Shown here: positions 23,501 through 35,998 of the stretch, in pieces
How positions within the stretch are numbered: position 1 is the first letter of the stretch
Layout: every line of letters begins with the position of its first letter
Source of the DNA: Austropuccinia psidii
Taxonomy: Eukaryota; Basidiomycota; Pucciniomycetes; Pucciniales; Sphaerophragmiaceae
Direction of reading: 5' to 3'
Length of the DNA: 64,000 nt
Assembly: GCA_023105745.1 (NCBI GenBank)
Contig: JALGQZ010000004.1
Coordinates: 39,012,437-39,076,436, forward strand
The notes under the pieces: generated by a model
What the model was told of the DNA's origin: nothing
Seen by the model: the letters and a program-made list of their open reading frames with translations, nothing else
The model's database searches: none
Translations under genes and position numbers: made by a program

Positions 23501-26500
23501 GTAAAATTGATTGTTCAAATAAATATGATGAATTTATTATTATTATTTTTTTAGTATAAATACAGAAATATGAATCAATATTTGTAAATTTTAAATTAAA
23601 ATTATAGAAGATTTCTTTGATTAAGCAAAAAAAAAGGTAGTGAAATGAAAAATGAAAAGTTTTCATTAAAATTTGGAAAATTTACTTATAATTAACAAGA
23701 TAAAGGTGAGTAAAAAATTAATTTTAAATATTTCTTTATTAGATAATTTGTGTTCTTGAAGTTTCAAAGTTCAATTTTATTTAATGTTAGAAAATATATT
23801 AATTAAAAAATTGGTGAATTGTTTCAAAAAAAGAAATTTTATGTTTTTGAGTTATGGTGAGTTCTTTTAACTGAAAACTCAAAAATTCCTTAATCAATTA
23901 AAAGATTAAAAAGCTCTTTTTTTATTTAAAAAAAGATTCAAAAATGAACTTTCAGTTATCCTTTTGGAGTTTGAATTTGAAATAAAAAAGGCTCATTCCT
24001 TTTTCTCTTACTTATTGAGAACTAAATTGCTTATAAGTTTTTTTATTTGCTTATATTAGCTATCAAAATAATTGATAAAATTAAAAAGGATAAAGTACTG
24101 TGAATGGGTTGAATTAATTCAATTGTGGAAAAATATTTGCTTGAAAATATTGGAGATATAGGTTTTTGAAATTTGGGAGATAGACAGTAAGTCTTTAATA
24201 TAGACAAAACTGCATGCCACTTTTAAATTAAGCCAATCCAATATATATATATTTCTAAATGGACCAGAAATTCTTCTCAATTATAAAATAAATTTAAAAA
24301 ATAATCTGTAGCTTTAAATACTAAAAGCTTAATAATTTAATATCCAAATTTTATCACTGATATGAACTATATCTGGAAGCCAAAAAAGAATCCTGAGTCA
24401 GTTTAAGCTTGTGAGACTTGAGATATATATTAAATACCCAAATGATCAACAAATATATTGAGCTAAATTACTAAATATGAAAAGCTCATAGGTCAAATCA
24501 ATACTCCAAATTGACCATTTCGCAGAAAAAAAGGGATTAATAAAATATTTTTGGTAGGTAAATTCATGGATTTGAGGCCAAATTTGGATTCTACTGAAAA
24601 TTTAACCTCATATCTGATTTGTAAGTATTAAAGAGAAAAATATCTCTATGAGGCATTAAAATGGAAAATAACAAAATATCTCATCATTAATACCAAACAA
24701 GATAAGGTTATTATGATTTTTTGGAGTTTTCACATACAAACAATGTTATTCTACAAAAATCCATGTTTCATAATTACTAGTATTAGTGATATTAACCTTT
24801 TTGAATCCAAAATATACATTATTGATATATAAATCTTTTATGAACTCATACTAAATATCAGTCTTGAAGCTAGAATTAATCATTTTTATGTAAAATTAGC
24901 TAAAGGGAGAAAAATACAGTGAAGAGAGCCAGGTTACCCTTAATTCTGAGGCATCTGGGAAATATAAAGCTTTTAATCTCAAATTAATGGATTATTATGA
25001 ACTAAATAGGTAATAAAATACCTCTTGGGAGCTCTTTTACTAAGAGTAAGTCTTATTGAATCACAAGAAAATAGAAAATAAGCTGCTATTTTAATGTGAA
25101 AATGAGGTAATGAGAACCTCTGAATCCTGTAAAGCTTTCAATTATTGATTCTTTTCTATATATAGAAAAAGAAAGGGTAAAATAACCCCTTTTTGGACTA
25201 TTATCCATGGTATTACCTCTTTAAAACAAGCTTTAATATTATCTGTAGCCTAAATCACATAGAAAATGAGGTGAAAATTCAAAAATTCATCAAAATACAC
25301 TTATTAAAAAATCACCCTGAAAATTTCAGAACTATCATATAAAGGGTAAATATTAAATTAAATCCAAAATATAATTAATCTTCAATAATATTCATAAAAA
25401 TATTTACTTTCAGTCCATCTTTTCTTATTCTGAATTAAACAGAAAATCTTCAAAAAATTTCAGAAAATAACAGTAATTCAAGTAATATAATAATAAATAC
25501 ATATGAATTAGATAACTTTTAATATATTATCTTTTAAGTTTATCCCCTTTGAAACCTCTGAAATATTTTTAAAGGCTTAAGAAAAGACTTTTGTTTCTGT
25601 TTGTCCCAATATTCATCATTATCAATCAGTTATCTCATTATATCTTTGATATAATGTTCTAGAATAGTTATAAGGAAACTAATAACTATATAATATCTTT
25701 CAAAAAATAAATAAATTAATCCAATAATGGACTCTTAATATTTACAATATTGTTTTAGATAAATTTATTATATTTCTTATCTTGCATTTAGTTTTCATTG
25801 TTGAAATACACAATCAATATTCCAAAACACCCTTAAAAACATTTTTGAGGTTTCTTTACAGTATTAATGAGTTTTTCTCTCAATTTTCAATTTTTTTAAT
25901 CCATATTTTTCTCCAAGAATTAATTACATTTAATCTTTTAAACAATAATTATAAATAAAGCTGATTATACACTAACTTGATAGAAAGTGCTATCATTGAA
26001 CAATTTCTGTAATTTATTTTAGTAAAAAATTCCTTCTTACCATTATACTACTATTAGTCAATATCAAAAAAGAATAACTAATTATTTAATTGTTTATTTA
26101 TTTTTGGATAAAGTATATTTATATTATATTTTTCATAAGATAATTAATATTGATCTTTGTTAATAGTAATATTAATGAGAATTTCATAGAAAAATGTTTA
26201 AAAATTTCCCCAGGGGGTGATCAAGAACTTGATTGTTTATCCCTCATGTGAGATATATTCAGCTTAAATATAATTCATATTAATTTTAATCCATAATTAT
26301 ACTAGAAAATTTACAAAATTTCTCCATATCCACTTTTTCATATTTAAGTATCAAGACACAGTCATTAATGATCCATATTATCTTAAAAACTGTTTATGGT
26401 GGTCATAAATATATTGAAATCTTTTTCTTCTAATTGAAAACATTTATTGATTTTAATAATTAATCATTAATTTTCCCTCTATCAGTCTTTTATTATATTA

Positions 26501-29500
26501 TTATTTTTTTATATAACCATTATTGAACATCAAATTTAGATAATTGATAAATTCAATATTGGTATTTATCAGATAAAGAACTACAAAAAAGGCAATAATC
26601 TGGTATATATCAGCTATAAATAAGAGTTTAATTTCAAGAAAGTTAATTATTAACAAATCATAAATCATTGAAAGTAATAAGATAAATATAACATTAAAAT
26701 TTGAGGATTATTTCAAGCCTAAGATCCCATTTAGAAGATCTTTTAAGATTTATCTTTTGTCTTAAACCTTTTTTAGTTGATAAATAACCTATTTCAACTT
26801 ATGATTATTAAAAAAATCCCTTTTAAATAAAAAATTACTAGGTATTTTGGTAATTTAGTACTGTTGAGATAATTTTTCCTCCTGAAAGCTTATCATAATT
26901 ATTGAAACACCAATCTAAATATTGAATTTTAGTTTCTAATAGAGTTAATCTAAATTAGAAAGAAATCAAAAAATTCTTCAAGAATTATTTGGGATTCTTT
27001 TCCATATTTTTGATATTAAAAATCAATTTATATATTTATTATCAAATTTTATATGAATTTGAGTATTGACAAATTAAATAAAAGTAGATTTTATAGAATA
27101 GAATTTAACTAATAATGATATAAAAGAATTATCTCAATAATTTATACTTGAATAATAATAGCTCACAATTTTTTAAAATAGTTATATCTCGATAATTATC
27201 TGATTACTTAATATATAGTAGTTCCAATTGTAAAATCAATAAGATAAATTTTCTCTAACATATTGAATAAGACTATAGATTTATGAAATCTCAACTGAAT
27301 AAAACATAATAGATAGAACCTTACATAAAATCAGTTTGTAAAAAACCCCTTATTTTAATCATTATAATAAAGAGATTCAAATAACTCACAAAGATTTGCG
27401 GCCAAGTAGATGAATAGATAGTGTTAAAAAAAATTAAGCTTATAAATAACATCCTGGATCTTCTAAGAATTTTAAATATATGGTTATTTTTTCCAAGTTT
27501 TGGGGGCTAGTAAAGATATTAAATAAATGAATTTTAAAATCCATAGATATATTAGTCTCACAAAGTGTAGTTAGTTAATTATTTTTTTAAATAATATTCA
27601 GATATGATAATGAATTTACAGAAACATTAATAGTCATAATAATTTTTTTTTTCAAATTATTGACTATAAGAAAAAAATAACCAGATATTTTTCCTATGTA
27701 TTCAGAAAAACTTAATTTTGAATAATTTTTTTATAGTGGTAATTAAAAAGTTTAAATTGTAACATGAAAGATTTTATCAAAAAGGATTTTACAAAGACAT
27801 AACTGTTAATTTTTGTTTCAATAAAATATTAACCTAAATAATAAATTAAGATTAATTGTGATTTTAAAAAGACAATTTTGGGTTGAAACAAGGTGGAAGT
27901 TCTTAAATAACTTCAATTTAGACCTTTATCAAGAATTATCATTCCAGAGATATTCTGTGAATATTCAAATTGAAATGGTATTATTATGATTTTGGGATCA
28001 TGTTAAAATATATAAACTAGTTATTCCTAAAGAGATTTATTCACACTACTTTTTTCTTTCTAACTATTTCATAGATAAATTAATATTTTTTTAAGGCTCT
28101 ATATTTCCACAAGAAGGTATAAGATAATGTCTGTATTTTTATAAATCTATAAGAATAAATAGTTTTAATTGAGGTTTGAGGATCAAAAAATTTAGATAAA
28201 TCCTATTTATTTACCAGTGAGACTTTTTTTTCTCAAATTTTATTGATTTGAAAAATTAAATGAATTAGATTCATAATATAATATTGAATAAGATGAAATT
28301 AAGAAATAGATCTAAGTTGTTTTTTAAAAGTTTGGATAATTTATGTTTTATTTCAAAGAAATATTTTAATATTCATAATTTCCAAAACTATTAAGGCTTA
28401 AAAGATTTTATTTATGTTACAACTATATTAACTTTATTAGGGTATTAATTGGGTAATATTATAGTATCTTCCATCATTTTTCATCAAATTTACATATAAA
28501 AGGTGATAAAGCTTAAATATCGGAGTATGAGCTTAAAAAATCCTAAGTTGTGATAATATTGCTAATATAGGATAAAAAATATTATATATACTGTCAAGCT
28601 ATGAAGTATTATTGATTTTTTTACAAATAAAGTGGGGAATTTTTAGAAAATAAGATTATTAAAATATCCCAAATTTTTCAAAGGTCCTTAGGAAGTTATC
28701 AAATGAAAAAATGAGAAATTTATCTATTCAAAAAAATTATCATGTTCCAATTACCTAATTACATTTATATTCTGAAGTATGTTTATTTCAATTCTAAAGA
28801 ATAACAGACAGTATAATGGAATTTTCTTTCTGAATTATATCCCTCTTTATTTATATTTCTTTAAAAAAAGTTTTCATTAATGAGATTTTCGATAGAAATA
28901 TAAATCTTGATATTTTAAAGCTCAAATCCAAAATGAAGAAATAAATTATTATTAAAAATAAGTACACCATTATTGATATTTTTTATAGTTTTATGGAAAT
29001 ATCAAATTGAAAAAGGGAAATCAAAAAAATATTTTATCTGTGTTGATATAGAGATTTAATATATACCTTTTTATTGAAGAATCCCTTTTATTTTACCAAT
29101 TAAATATTTTAAGGTATTTCCACACCAAGGTAGCTTATATAATTGCTTCTAATTTACACTTTATTTGGGAGTATTAATTTTTTGTTATTCAATGTATTAA
29201 GAAGCCTTTTTAAGAGATGAGGATTAAAAGGATTTGGTTTTATCTCTATATGTGTCATCTAAAAAAAACTAAATAATGTTTCTCTTGATTATTTTAATGA
29301 TCTTATACCAATTTATTAGTATTGATTTGATTATAATTGATTTTTTTTCATCATAATTTCTCAATTACAAAATTGATATAAAGAGATCTTACCAAAATAC
29401 TCTTGGCTGAGATAAGGCTTCTATATTTATTTGATAATATGATATGAATTTACTCCCCCTAGAAGTAAATATCATTCCTTTCTTTATATTTATATAGTGA

Positions 29501-31891
29501 ATTTAATATTCCAAAATAAAAATTTCAAAAGGAATTGCCATTTTTTTCTATTATCAAGAAATAGAGTTTTAGGTACTCTTTTATTATTTCATTAATATCC
29601 CAAAATGCATCCAAAGATGTAGAAATTATGTATAAAAGAGACTTAAAGATTAGCCTAATTAATGATTTTAACACTTTAGCTATATACCTAATTAAGTTTC
29701 CCATACTTCATAGTGGGGAAATAAAATATTCATATGAATTTCAGTCTAAGAAGAAGTTCCAGATAAATTTGAAAATTAATTTCACAATATTATTAAAAAT
29801 ACTTTGAGATTGAAGAGCCAATTCACATAAAAACTCCCTATATATTTTCAAAAATGGGCTCTAAATATTAATAAGCTTCATATATCCAGCCCTAATTCAC
29901 TAAATAATCCATAATCTCTAATAATCTCACCTCTTGTTATATTGTAATTTTTTCAATATGAACACTCAAGCTCAAGTTTTATTCTTACATAGAATTCTTT
30001 TAGTGTGAAAATTCATGAGATATATATAGGTCTCTTCTATAAGAATATTTTCTTAATATTCAAACCTCATCTTCATTTATAATATTACATTGATATTCTA
30101 TTCAAGATATTCAAAAAGAAGAAAAATAGCTCAGATCATTGAAGCTTTATTATTCTTTTGAGAATTCGGTTTTGAATTTCAAATATATTAAATTCTTAAT
30201 TGAAAGTAAATATAATAGATGAGAACTCTCTAATTTTATTTGAAACCTTACTTGATCATGGATTAAGCACATATTAGTTCTCAGTATAAAATATTTTGTG
30301 ACATAGAACTTTCTAATTTTTAACACTTTTTTCAATATCAATTATTTATAAAATATTATATATTTGAATACTAATAGTTATATAATTTAGCTTAAATAAT
30401 GTTTTTTTAATTAAAAAAGAGAAAGAAAATAGAAAATTAAGAGGAAAAATTGAATTTAAATTAAGGAGTTTTAATCCTATGTTTTTTTTAAAAATAAAAA
30501 AGACAAGAAAAAGATATTCAATTTACAAAACCACCACAAAACAAAAACAATTTCCCTTTTTAAAAAGATTAAATTTAGATTAAATTTATTAATTATTTTT
30601 TTTTAGAATAATTAATTTGAATATAAATAAAATATCAAGTTAATAATGAAAAAAATATTTTGTAAAACAAAAAACAAAAGGTAAACACAAAAAAAAAATT
30701 GAAAAAAATTCATTAAGTGATTCTAACCAATTTTTCGTTCAAATTAATGTTTTTTTTTAAAAAAAAAAAAAAAAAAAAAACAAGGATAAAGTTAAGAACA
30801 ATAAAATTCTTAGATTAGGTTATCTTTTTGAATGATCAAATTGGAATTCTTCAATTACCAATATTGAAAAATGAATAAAAATTCTTGCTATATTTAGCAA
30901 TTAAGGAAAAAAAGGAGATTGGTTTCAAAAGGATGGATAATATATTTAAAAAAAATCAAAGATTTGGTCTTATATTAGTCCTGAATAATTTTGAAAAAAT
31001 GGGGAATGTTGTCTCGGTGTACATATATGGAATTTTGCAAGGTTCTGTTCTATTCAACTCATTTTTCCCCTATAGTATGTGGTTTGAGAATCAAACTGTA
31101 GGGATTTTTGTGCTACTTCATGGGCTCAAAATAAGAGAGTGTGGATCCCCACAGAGAGATATGAATAAGTAAAGAACCTTCTAAAACAAAATATCAAGGA
31201 TTGAAAGAGAAATATCTAAGATTGATGGGCCACTGTGTTTCCTCCTTGCATGAATGTGACAGCAATGCAACCTAGAAATCTAAATGACCAAGCTATCTTC
31301 CAGAAACAAAGCCATCAAAGCATTTAAAAAGATTTTGAAATGCAATATACTAATAACTTGAATATCAAGTGTAGCAATAATTTAACTGCTTTAGTGATGA
31401 TTAAACTCTTTGAAATGTTACTTAGCCAAGTTTTCCACAAGAATTCTGGAAAACCCCCAATGACAGCTGAAATGTAAAAGACTAACCAAATAAAAACCTA
31501 TCCTTCAATTTCTCCACAAAAAGTAATTTGTCTTTATAAACTTATTAGCAATATCCAAAAAATGATGATTCAGGCAAACAATGACTTTTTACAAGTACAA
31601 GACAACATGTTATAGATTTTCGCAAAAAAAGAATATCAATTGAAATGGCTCAAAACAAGTAGAATTTTTCTTTTATAACCAAACACAAAATTATTTTTTT
31701 GTTTTATAAAATAGATCTTGAATGAAGCTCTTTTAAAAAAAATTACAAAAAAAAACAAAGGCTAAGGAAAAAGAAAGAATTATTTATTTATTGTCATATT
31801 TCTTTTTTTTTCTTTTTCATATTTAGAAGTTAAGAAAAAACAGGCAAAGATTAGTATATTATTATTAATTAATGTATGTAGCCATTTATGA
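20521..31891. other. 11-kb AT-rich gene desert
   Basis: The most AT-rich part of the window. Apart from short low-complexity frames (for example 21290-21475 plus, 23478-23666 minus, 30150-30341 minus), nothing coding is visible, and no transposon domain, tandem array or terminal repeat could be recognised. A 95-codon plus-strand frame at 30885-31172 has slightly more protein-like text (FGLILVLNNFEKMGNVVSVY) but no ATG-led gene structure and no known family. Confidence 0.6.
30750..30780. repeat. T9A22 homopolymer junction
   Basis: Nine T directly followed by 22 A, able to form a short hairpin. It lies in the AT-rich desert. It could be a poly(A) tail scar of an old retroposed sequence, but nothing recognisable precedes it. 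Confidence 0.85.
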
Positions 31892-32235
31892 TTAAAAAAA
31901 TAGCAACGCCTACACTTTGAGCAAATATTCAGCATCAAAATGTGATAGAAACAAGTTCATACCTCAGCTTGCACCAGTATAAAAGACGAATAAATGAAAT
32001 CTTTAGGTAAATGATTCTTTGGAGTCACCACCAAATCTTTGAGGAATACCAGCGCTCCATCAATTTTTGAACTTTCAGTAGCTTTCGTGCAAGATAAATT
32101 CACTTCAACCATTTGATTGCTTTCTAAAAATGCAGTTTTTGGAAAAAAATCCTACAAAACTATTTTACCAAAAAAACATTATTAGCTAACTTGAGTCTTT
32201 GGTAATCCTTGACGTGACCAATTTTTGAACGACAT
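31892..32235 (-). CDS. Short spliced ORF, function unknown
   Basis: An ATG at 32235 starts MSFKNWSRQGLPKTQ (32235-32191). After a 39-nt GT-AG gap (32190-32152), an in-phase 63-codon exon (32151-31963) reads like genuine protein: DFFPKTAFLESNQMVEVNLS, then DGALVFLKDLVVTPKNHLPK. It ends at GAG|GTATGA. It either stops two codons later or splices (31962-31910) to a five-codon last exon (31909-31892). The product would be about 80-83 aa, soluble, without signal peptide or membrane segment. I recognise no family. The first gap is unusually short for an intron and is the weakest point. It lies about 480 bp downstream of the nucleoporin gene on the same strand. Confidence 0.45.
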
Positions 32236-32718
32236 TTTGAAAAAAAAAATGCCCACAAGAACTTCAAGTGAACGGAAGTGTAATTTGCGAAAAGCCGATC
32301 TCACAAGATTAATCTTGAGTTATTCTTTTCACCCATTGCACATTTGTTGAATGTATTAGATTTGAAGAAAATCTCCAAATTCAACATTTTGATTAAAATC
32401 AAAGGAGTTGAGGCGGAATTTCGATTGAAAACAATCGTGCAAGAACCAAAACAAGGACTCAAACGCTTCTTTCAATCTAGCATTCAAATAGTAACTGGGG
32501 TATTAATAGCAATGTTCAAGACCGGATTCTCTTTAACTCCAGTGCAATTAAATCAATAAAATTCATACACAAAACGAACAGTTTTTGATCTTGAGGAATG
32601 TTTAGATATGTAACTCAATTATAAGAATTTCCAAAGACAAAAATTAAGCAGGGCAAACGAAAATAAAATAGGTACAAACGTGCTGCTGCAGAGTGCGATC
32701 AAAATTTCAGCCTAGGCA
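32236..32718. other. Spacer between the small ORF and NUP53
   Basis: Open frames exist on both strands. The plus-strand frame (32284-32559) has no ATG before its last third. A minus-strand frame near 32490-32375 reads AFESLFWFLHDCFQSKF. Neither shows a convincing gene structure. Most of this should be the 3' UTR of NUP53 and the upstream region of the short ORF. Confidence 0.4.
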
Positions 32719-33989
32719 TTACCACCCAAAAACCAGGTCCATGGCACGGTTGACCAAGGAGTTTTTGGGCATTGCTTTATCGCTATCATGAGTGTGTTCC
32801 TTGAAAATAGCAGGATTCGGCTTTCCGGCATTGCCAATTCTTCCCATAAAACCTTTTTCAGTATTTTGAGTCGGGGCGGCAAATGCCTCGGTGGAGTCAT
32901 AAGTCTTCAATTGCCGGCTGACAATCATGCTGTTTGTACGTGACATGCCTCCTCTGGATGTGGCAAATTTGTTTTGATCGCACATGGGGCGGAAGTTGAG
33001 GTCAACACATTCATTAGCAGGAACACCGGATGAATCGGCCCATTTGCAGCCAATCATGATGATCCCACCCAAGATCTCACCGTTTTTGCGAACTGCACGC
33101 TGAGCAGCTGTGCTATGCTTGTAGGTGATTGTTGCCCAGTTGCCACCTTCTGGAGAAAGCTCGTATGGGCAAACAAGTTCACCAATTGAAGTGAAATGGT
33201 TCATAACAAATGACTGTTGCGGTGAGGTAAAACCGAATACATGAACTTTATAACCGACTGAGGACGGAGCCAGGACGACTGGTTCAGTATGAGCAGCTTG
33301 GTCAAAAAGCCGGTCTGGCTGTTTGGTAGCAAGTGAAGAAGCAAGCGATCGATGGCTAGATAAATCCTATCAACACAGTTTAGTTCATAAGAGCCCTTCC
33401 GTAAAGCATGAAATAATCAAGCAGCGATAAAGCTTACATTCCGTGATGGCTTAGAATGGGTACCATCATCATCAAGAAGACTTGCTTTGGGGGGTGCGTC
33501 ATCTTCCATAGCATCATTTATCAGCTTTGATTTGACTGAATGTGCCATCTTTGGGGTGGTCCCAAAGAGGCCTGAATTACGAGAAGGCTTGGAAGGAGCA
33601 ACACTGAAAATTACGAAAAACAAAAGCCCATCAACGTCGAGTTTCCCTTGTGATGAGGTGCAAGCTCAGGACAGATTCAGAGTGAAGATGACCAACTCTT
33701 TAGGGGCGAATAGCCCACTATACGATCCCGATGCACGATATGGGCTTCTGGATGCTGAGCCTCCAGCGCCGGAGCGGATACGATTCGGATGAAGAGGGGT
33801 TTGTATCCAGTCGTCTTGGTCGGCTGCTCCAGCCTGTTGACTTTGATCCAAGTGATGGGGGGCGGCGCCGGCCGTAGAGATGTAGCCAGCAGAGTACTGC
33901 CGAGGTCCATCAGCGCCGACCGAAGGACTAAGACTCAACGCCGTTCCGCTTCCGCTGGGACCGAAGGATGGAGATTGAGGAAAAGGCAT
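32719..33989 (-). CDS. NUP53: Nup53/Nup35-family nucleoporin
   Basis: Linker nucleoporin of the inner ring of the nuclear pore complex. The family binds Nup170/Nup155 and Nic96/Nup93 partners and touches the pore membrane. Exons are 33989-33693, 33587-33438 and 33366-32719 (introns 105 and 71 nt, all phase 0), giving 364 aa. The N-terminal third is disordered (Ser, Pro, Gly). The MPPN RRM-like domain lies at about residues 185-265: VHVFGFTSPQQSFVMNHF, EGGNWATITY, NGEILGGIIMIGCKWAD. The C-terminal NSLVNRAMDLVFGW matches the membrane-binding amphipathic helix typical of the family, so the gene is complete. For intron 1 I chose the acceptor 'ccttccaag' rather than the stronger-looking 'ttttcag' 16 nt earlier, because only it keeps the frame (KEL|PSRNSGLFG). 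The start at 33989 follows a GC-rich leader. Confidence 0.93.
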
Positions 33990-34180
33990 GATAGCAAGAG
34001 AGTGAACGAGAGTGGTGAGCTAATGATGCAAGCAAATCAGTGTGACTAGGACAAGGTAGGAGTCTGGACGAGACGAGCAGGCTGCGGCGAAGGTTTATTT
34101 CCCGCAGACGCGCTGGGTTACGGGACGCGGAGCAGCCCAGCCAGAGGAGCGTCGGGAGACGACAATGGAACAATGGCAGG
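33990..34180 (-). promoter_or_regulatory. GC-rich NUP53 upstream region
   Basis: A block of strikingly high GC for this window directly upstream of the NUP53 ATG, presumed promoter and 5' UTR. Two ACGCG cores lie at 34108-34112 and 34125-34129, in the same orientation and 17 bp apart. They resemble the core of the MluI cell-cycle box (ACGCGT) bound by Mbp1-class factors, but neither is the full hexamer. Overlapping short frames on both strands here are by-products of the high GC. Confidence 0.5.
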
Positions 34181-35591
34181 AAATCAAAGCTGGCCTTCTA
34201 GAACCATTAACTTGGAGACAATAAATCTGAAACTGATTGGAAAAAATAGCATCCCAGCCTCTCATTGAGAGAAACAGACAACATAAAGTGGAATTTTGGG
34301 CATTTCCGCCTGAAGTTCAGAAAAGATACTTTTTGAAAATGGATGAAGTACTTACAAGACTATGATGAATACTTCTGTGGTCTTCAAGGCACCATTGCAT
34401 GTTTTACAGGGATTTTTTTGAAGAATGAAGTGGTGGAGTCATCTAAAATATGCTTGGATATTTTGAAGCTGATCAAGTTTATTTTAAGGCTCATCAAGTT
34501 TTACTATGGGGAAATTACAGGTTTAAAGATTCTGGTCACAAGGCTTATGGCAAGGCTTTCCCAAATATGCTTTGCATATGTTCCTAGGAAATAGAAGCTG
34601 AAAATTGAAATGATTTTTTGGCTTGAACATTGGGTATGACTTATTAAAAAGTCTCTATCAGACCTATCAATTGATAATCAGTAGGAAATAGAAGTGATAA
34701 TGCTTGATTTTGAGCTGATTGATTTTTGAGTATTTTGTGATAGACCATAGCTTAATGATAAAGAGCAGTATTTTTCTGTGATGATAAGCTAAATGGGTCA
34801 ATGAATATGGTTAAAAATCAAGAATATTAGACTACTCATGAGTAATTAAGAAGTTGATAAAAGTCAAATAAAAAATATTAACAATTTTTCAGGGGTTTTG
34901 TTTTAATTAATGGTCAGTTGATGACAAAAATAATAAGATAAAGGTGGTTTGAATATTTATACAATAAAATGTTGGTATATCTCCAATAATCCCAGTTGAC
35001 AAAATAATTATTTATAATGAGAAGTAGCTATATAGCTATATCTGTTTTTGTGATAATAAAATAACTTCAAGATAGGATACTAGAAAAGGAATATAAAAAT
35101 CATGCTGGACCAACTCTTAGGAAAAAATTAACTGCTTCCTCTCCTTGATATATATATTCAATGGTAAGGTGCAAAAAAATTGACACATCCCTGTTTATGT
35201 TCATGAAAAGAGTCTAAGAGTTCTTCTGGGACTTTTATTTTTGGATGGATTGTGGTTGTTATTGTTTGAAATTTGTATTTAAGGCTGGCTTGTGAATGGT
35301 ATTTGTGAAACTTGATTGTTTGATAGTGATTTTTGATTTTTAACATATGGTCTATAAGGTTCATTTAGTCACTTATCAAGCCATGCTTGGCTAATAGCCC
35401 ATGTAGCTTGAGAATCAGGCAAACGGGCTTTAAAGGCCAATTCACAGAAAATGAATTGTTGGTCTGGTCAGCAACATTCCTTTGCCTTGTTCTCAAAAAG
35501 AAAGACCAGAAATGCACTTGAAAGTAGTTGATTAAATAATATAAAACTCACTTTTTCAAAAGTTTGACATACCATAGTTTCTTTATGGCTA
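34181..35591. other. Gene-poor stretch
   Basis: A plus-strand frame at 34343-34594 (contains EYFCGLQGTIACFTGIF) and a minus-strand frame at 35158-35364 (contains IHPKIKVPEELLDSFHEHKQG) have some protein character, and the latter faintly recalls KDZ-type transposase text. Neither can be joined to further domains, so they are treated as possible transposon crumbs. Near 34455-34560 a 'gatcaagttt...catcaagttt' motif is repeated. Confidence 0.35.
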
Positions 35592-35744
35592 ATGAGCACT
35601 TCTAATGAAGACCCACCCACTCACACAGATTTTGAAGCAGAGAGTAAATATGAAGAAGAAGCCCTGAAACTAGCTGCAGAATTAAACAAGAAAAAGAAAA
35701 AGATATTTCACAAAAGAATGGTTTTAACTGCAAAAAGAAATTAG
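35592..35744 (+). pseudogene. N-terminal fragment of unknown protein
   Basis: An ATG-led 50-codon frame with strongly protein-like text: MSTSNEDPPTHTDFEAESK, then EEEALKLAAELNKKKK, then a stop. It is acidic then lysine-rich, probably helical, as in the N-termini of some fungal transposon-encoded proteins. No continuation was found after the stop at 35742-35744, and the sequence then turns into AT-rich DNA and repeat copy B. It is likely the head of a decayed element. The family is not recognised. Confidence 0.4.
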
Positions 35745-35998
35745 GAGGAACAATCATGATTAAAAATTCGAGTAAAAAAAAAACAAGCCTAATGTAACTG
35801 TAAGCTCTCCTGCACAAAACTTGTCATGAGAAAATTTTGTGGACAAAGGGATTTCTCAAAAAGATGCTTCTGAGGCCCTCAAGATTTCTTCTTGTTGATT
35901 TTATTTGTTCTTATATGGAAATCCTAATGAGAAAAAATAAAACTAAAATAATTGACATAATTCTTAGAAGAAATATTGAAAGGTTTGAATATTAAAAA

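Noticed and set aside
21000..31000. CRISPR-like or regular spaced repeats in the AT desert
   Set aside because: No conserved direct repeat with regular spacing was found, and the genome is eukaryotic.
32344..32559. 71-codon plus-strand frame
   Set aside because: Begins with TTG. The open frame back to 32284 has no ATG before a late Met, and the opposite strand is just as open.
33487..34173. Several open frames on both strands overlapping NUP53 exons and promoter (33487-33792 plus, 33789-34049 plus, 33928-34173 minus)
   Set aside because: They are antisense or out-of-frame shadows produced by the GC-rich NUP53 5' region. The nucleoporin reading explains the sequence.
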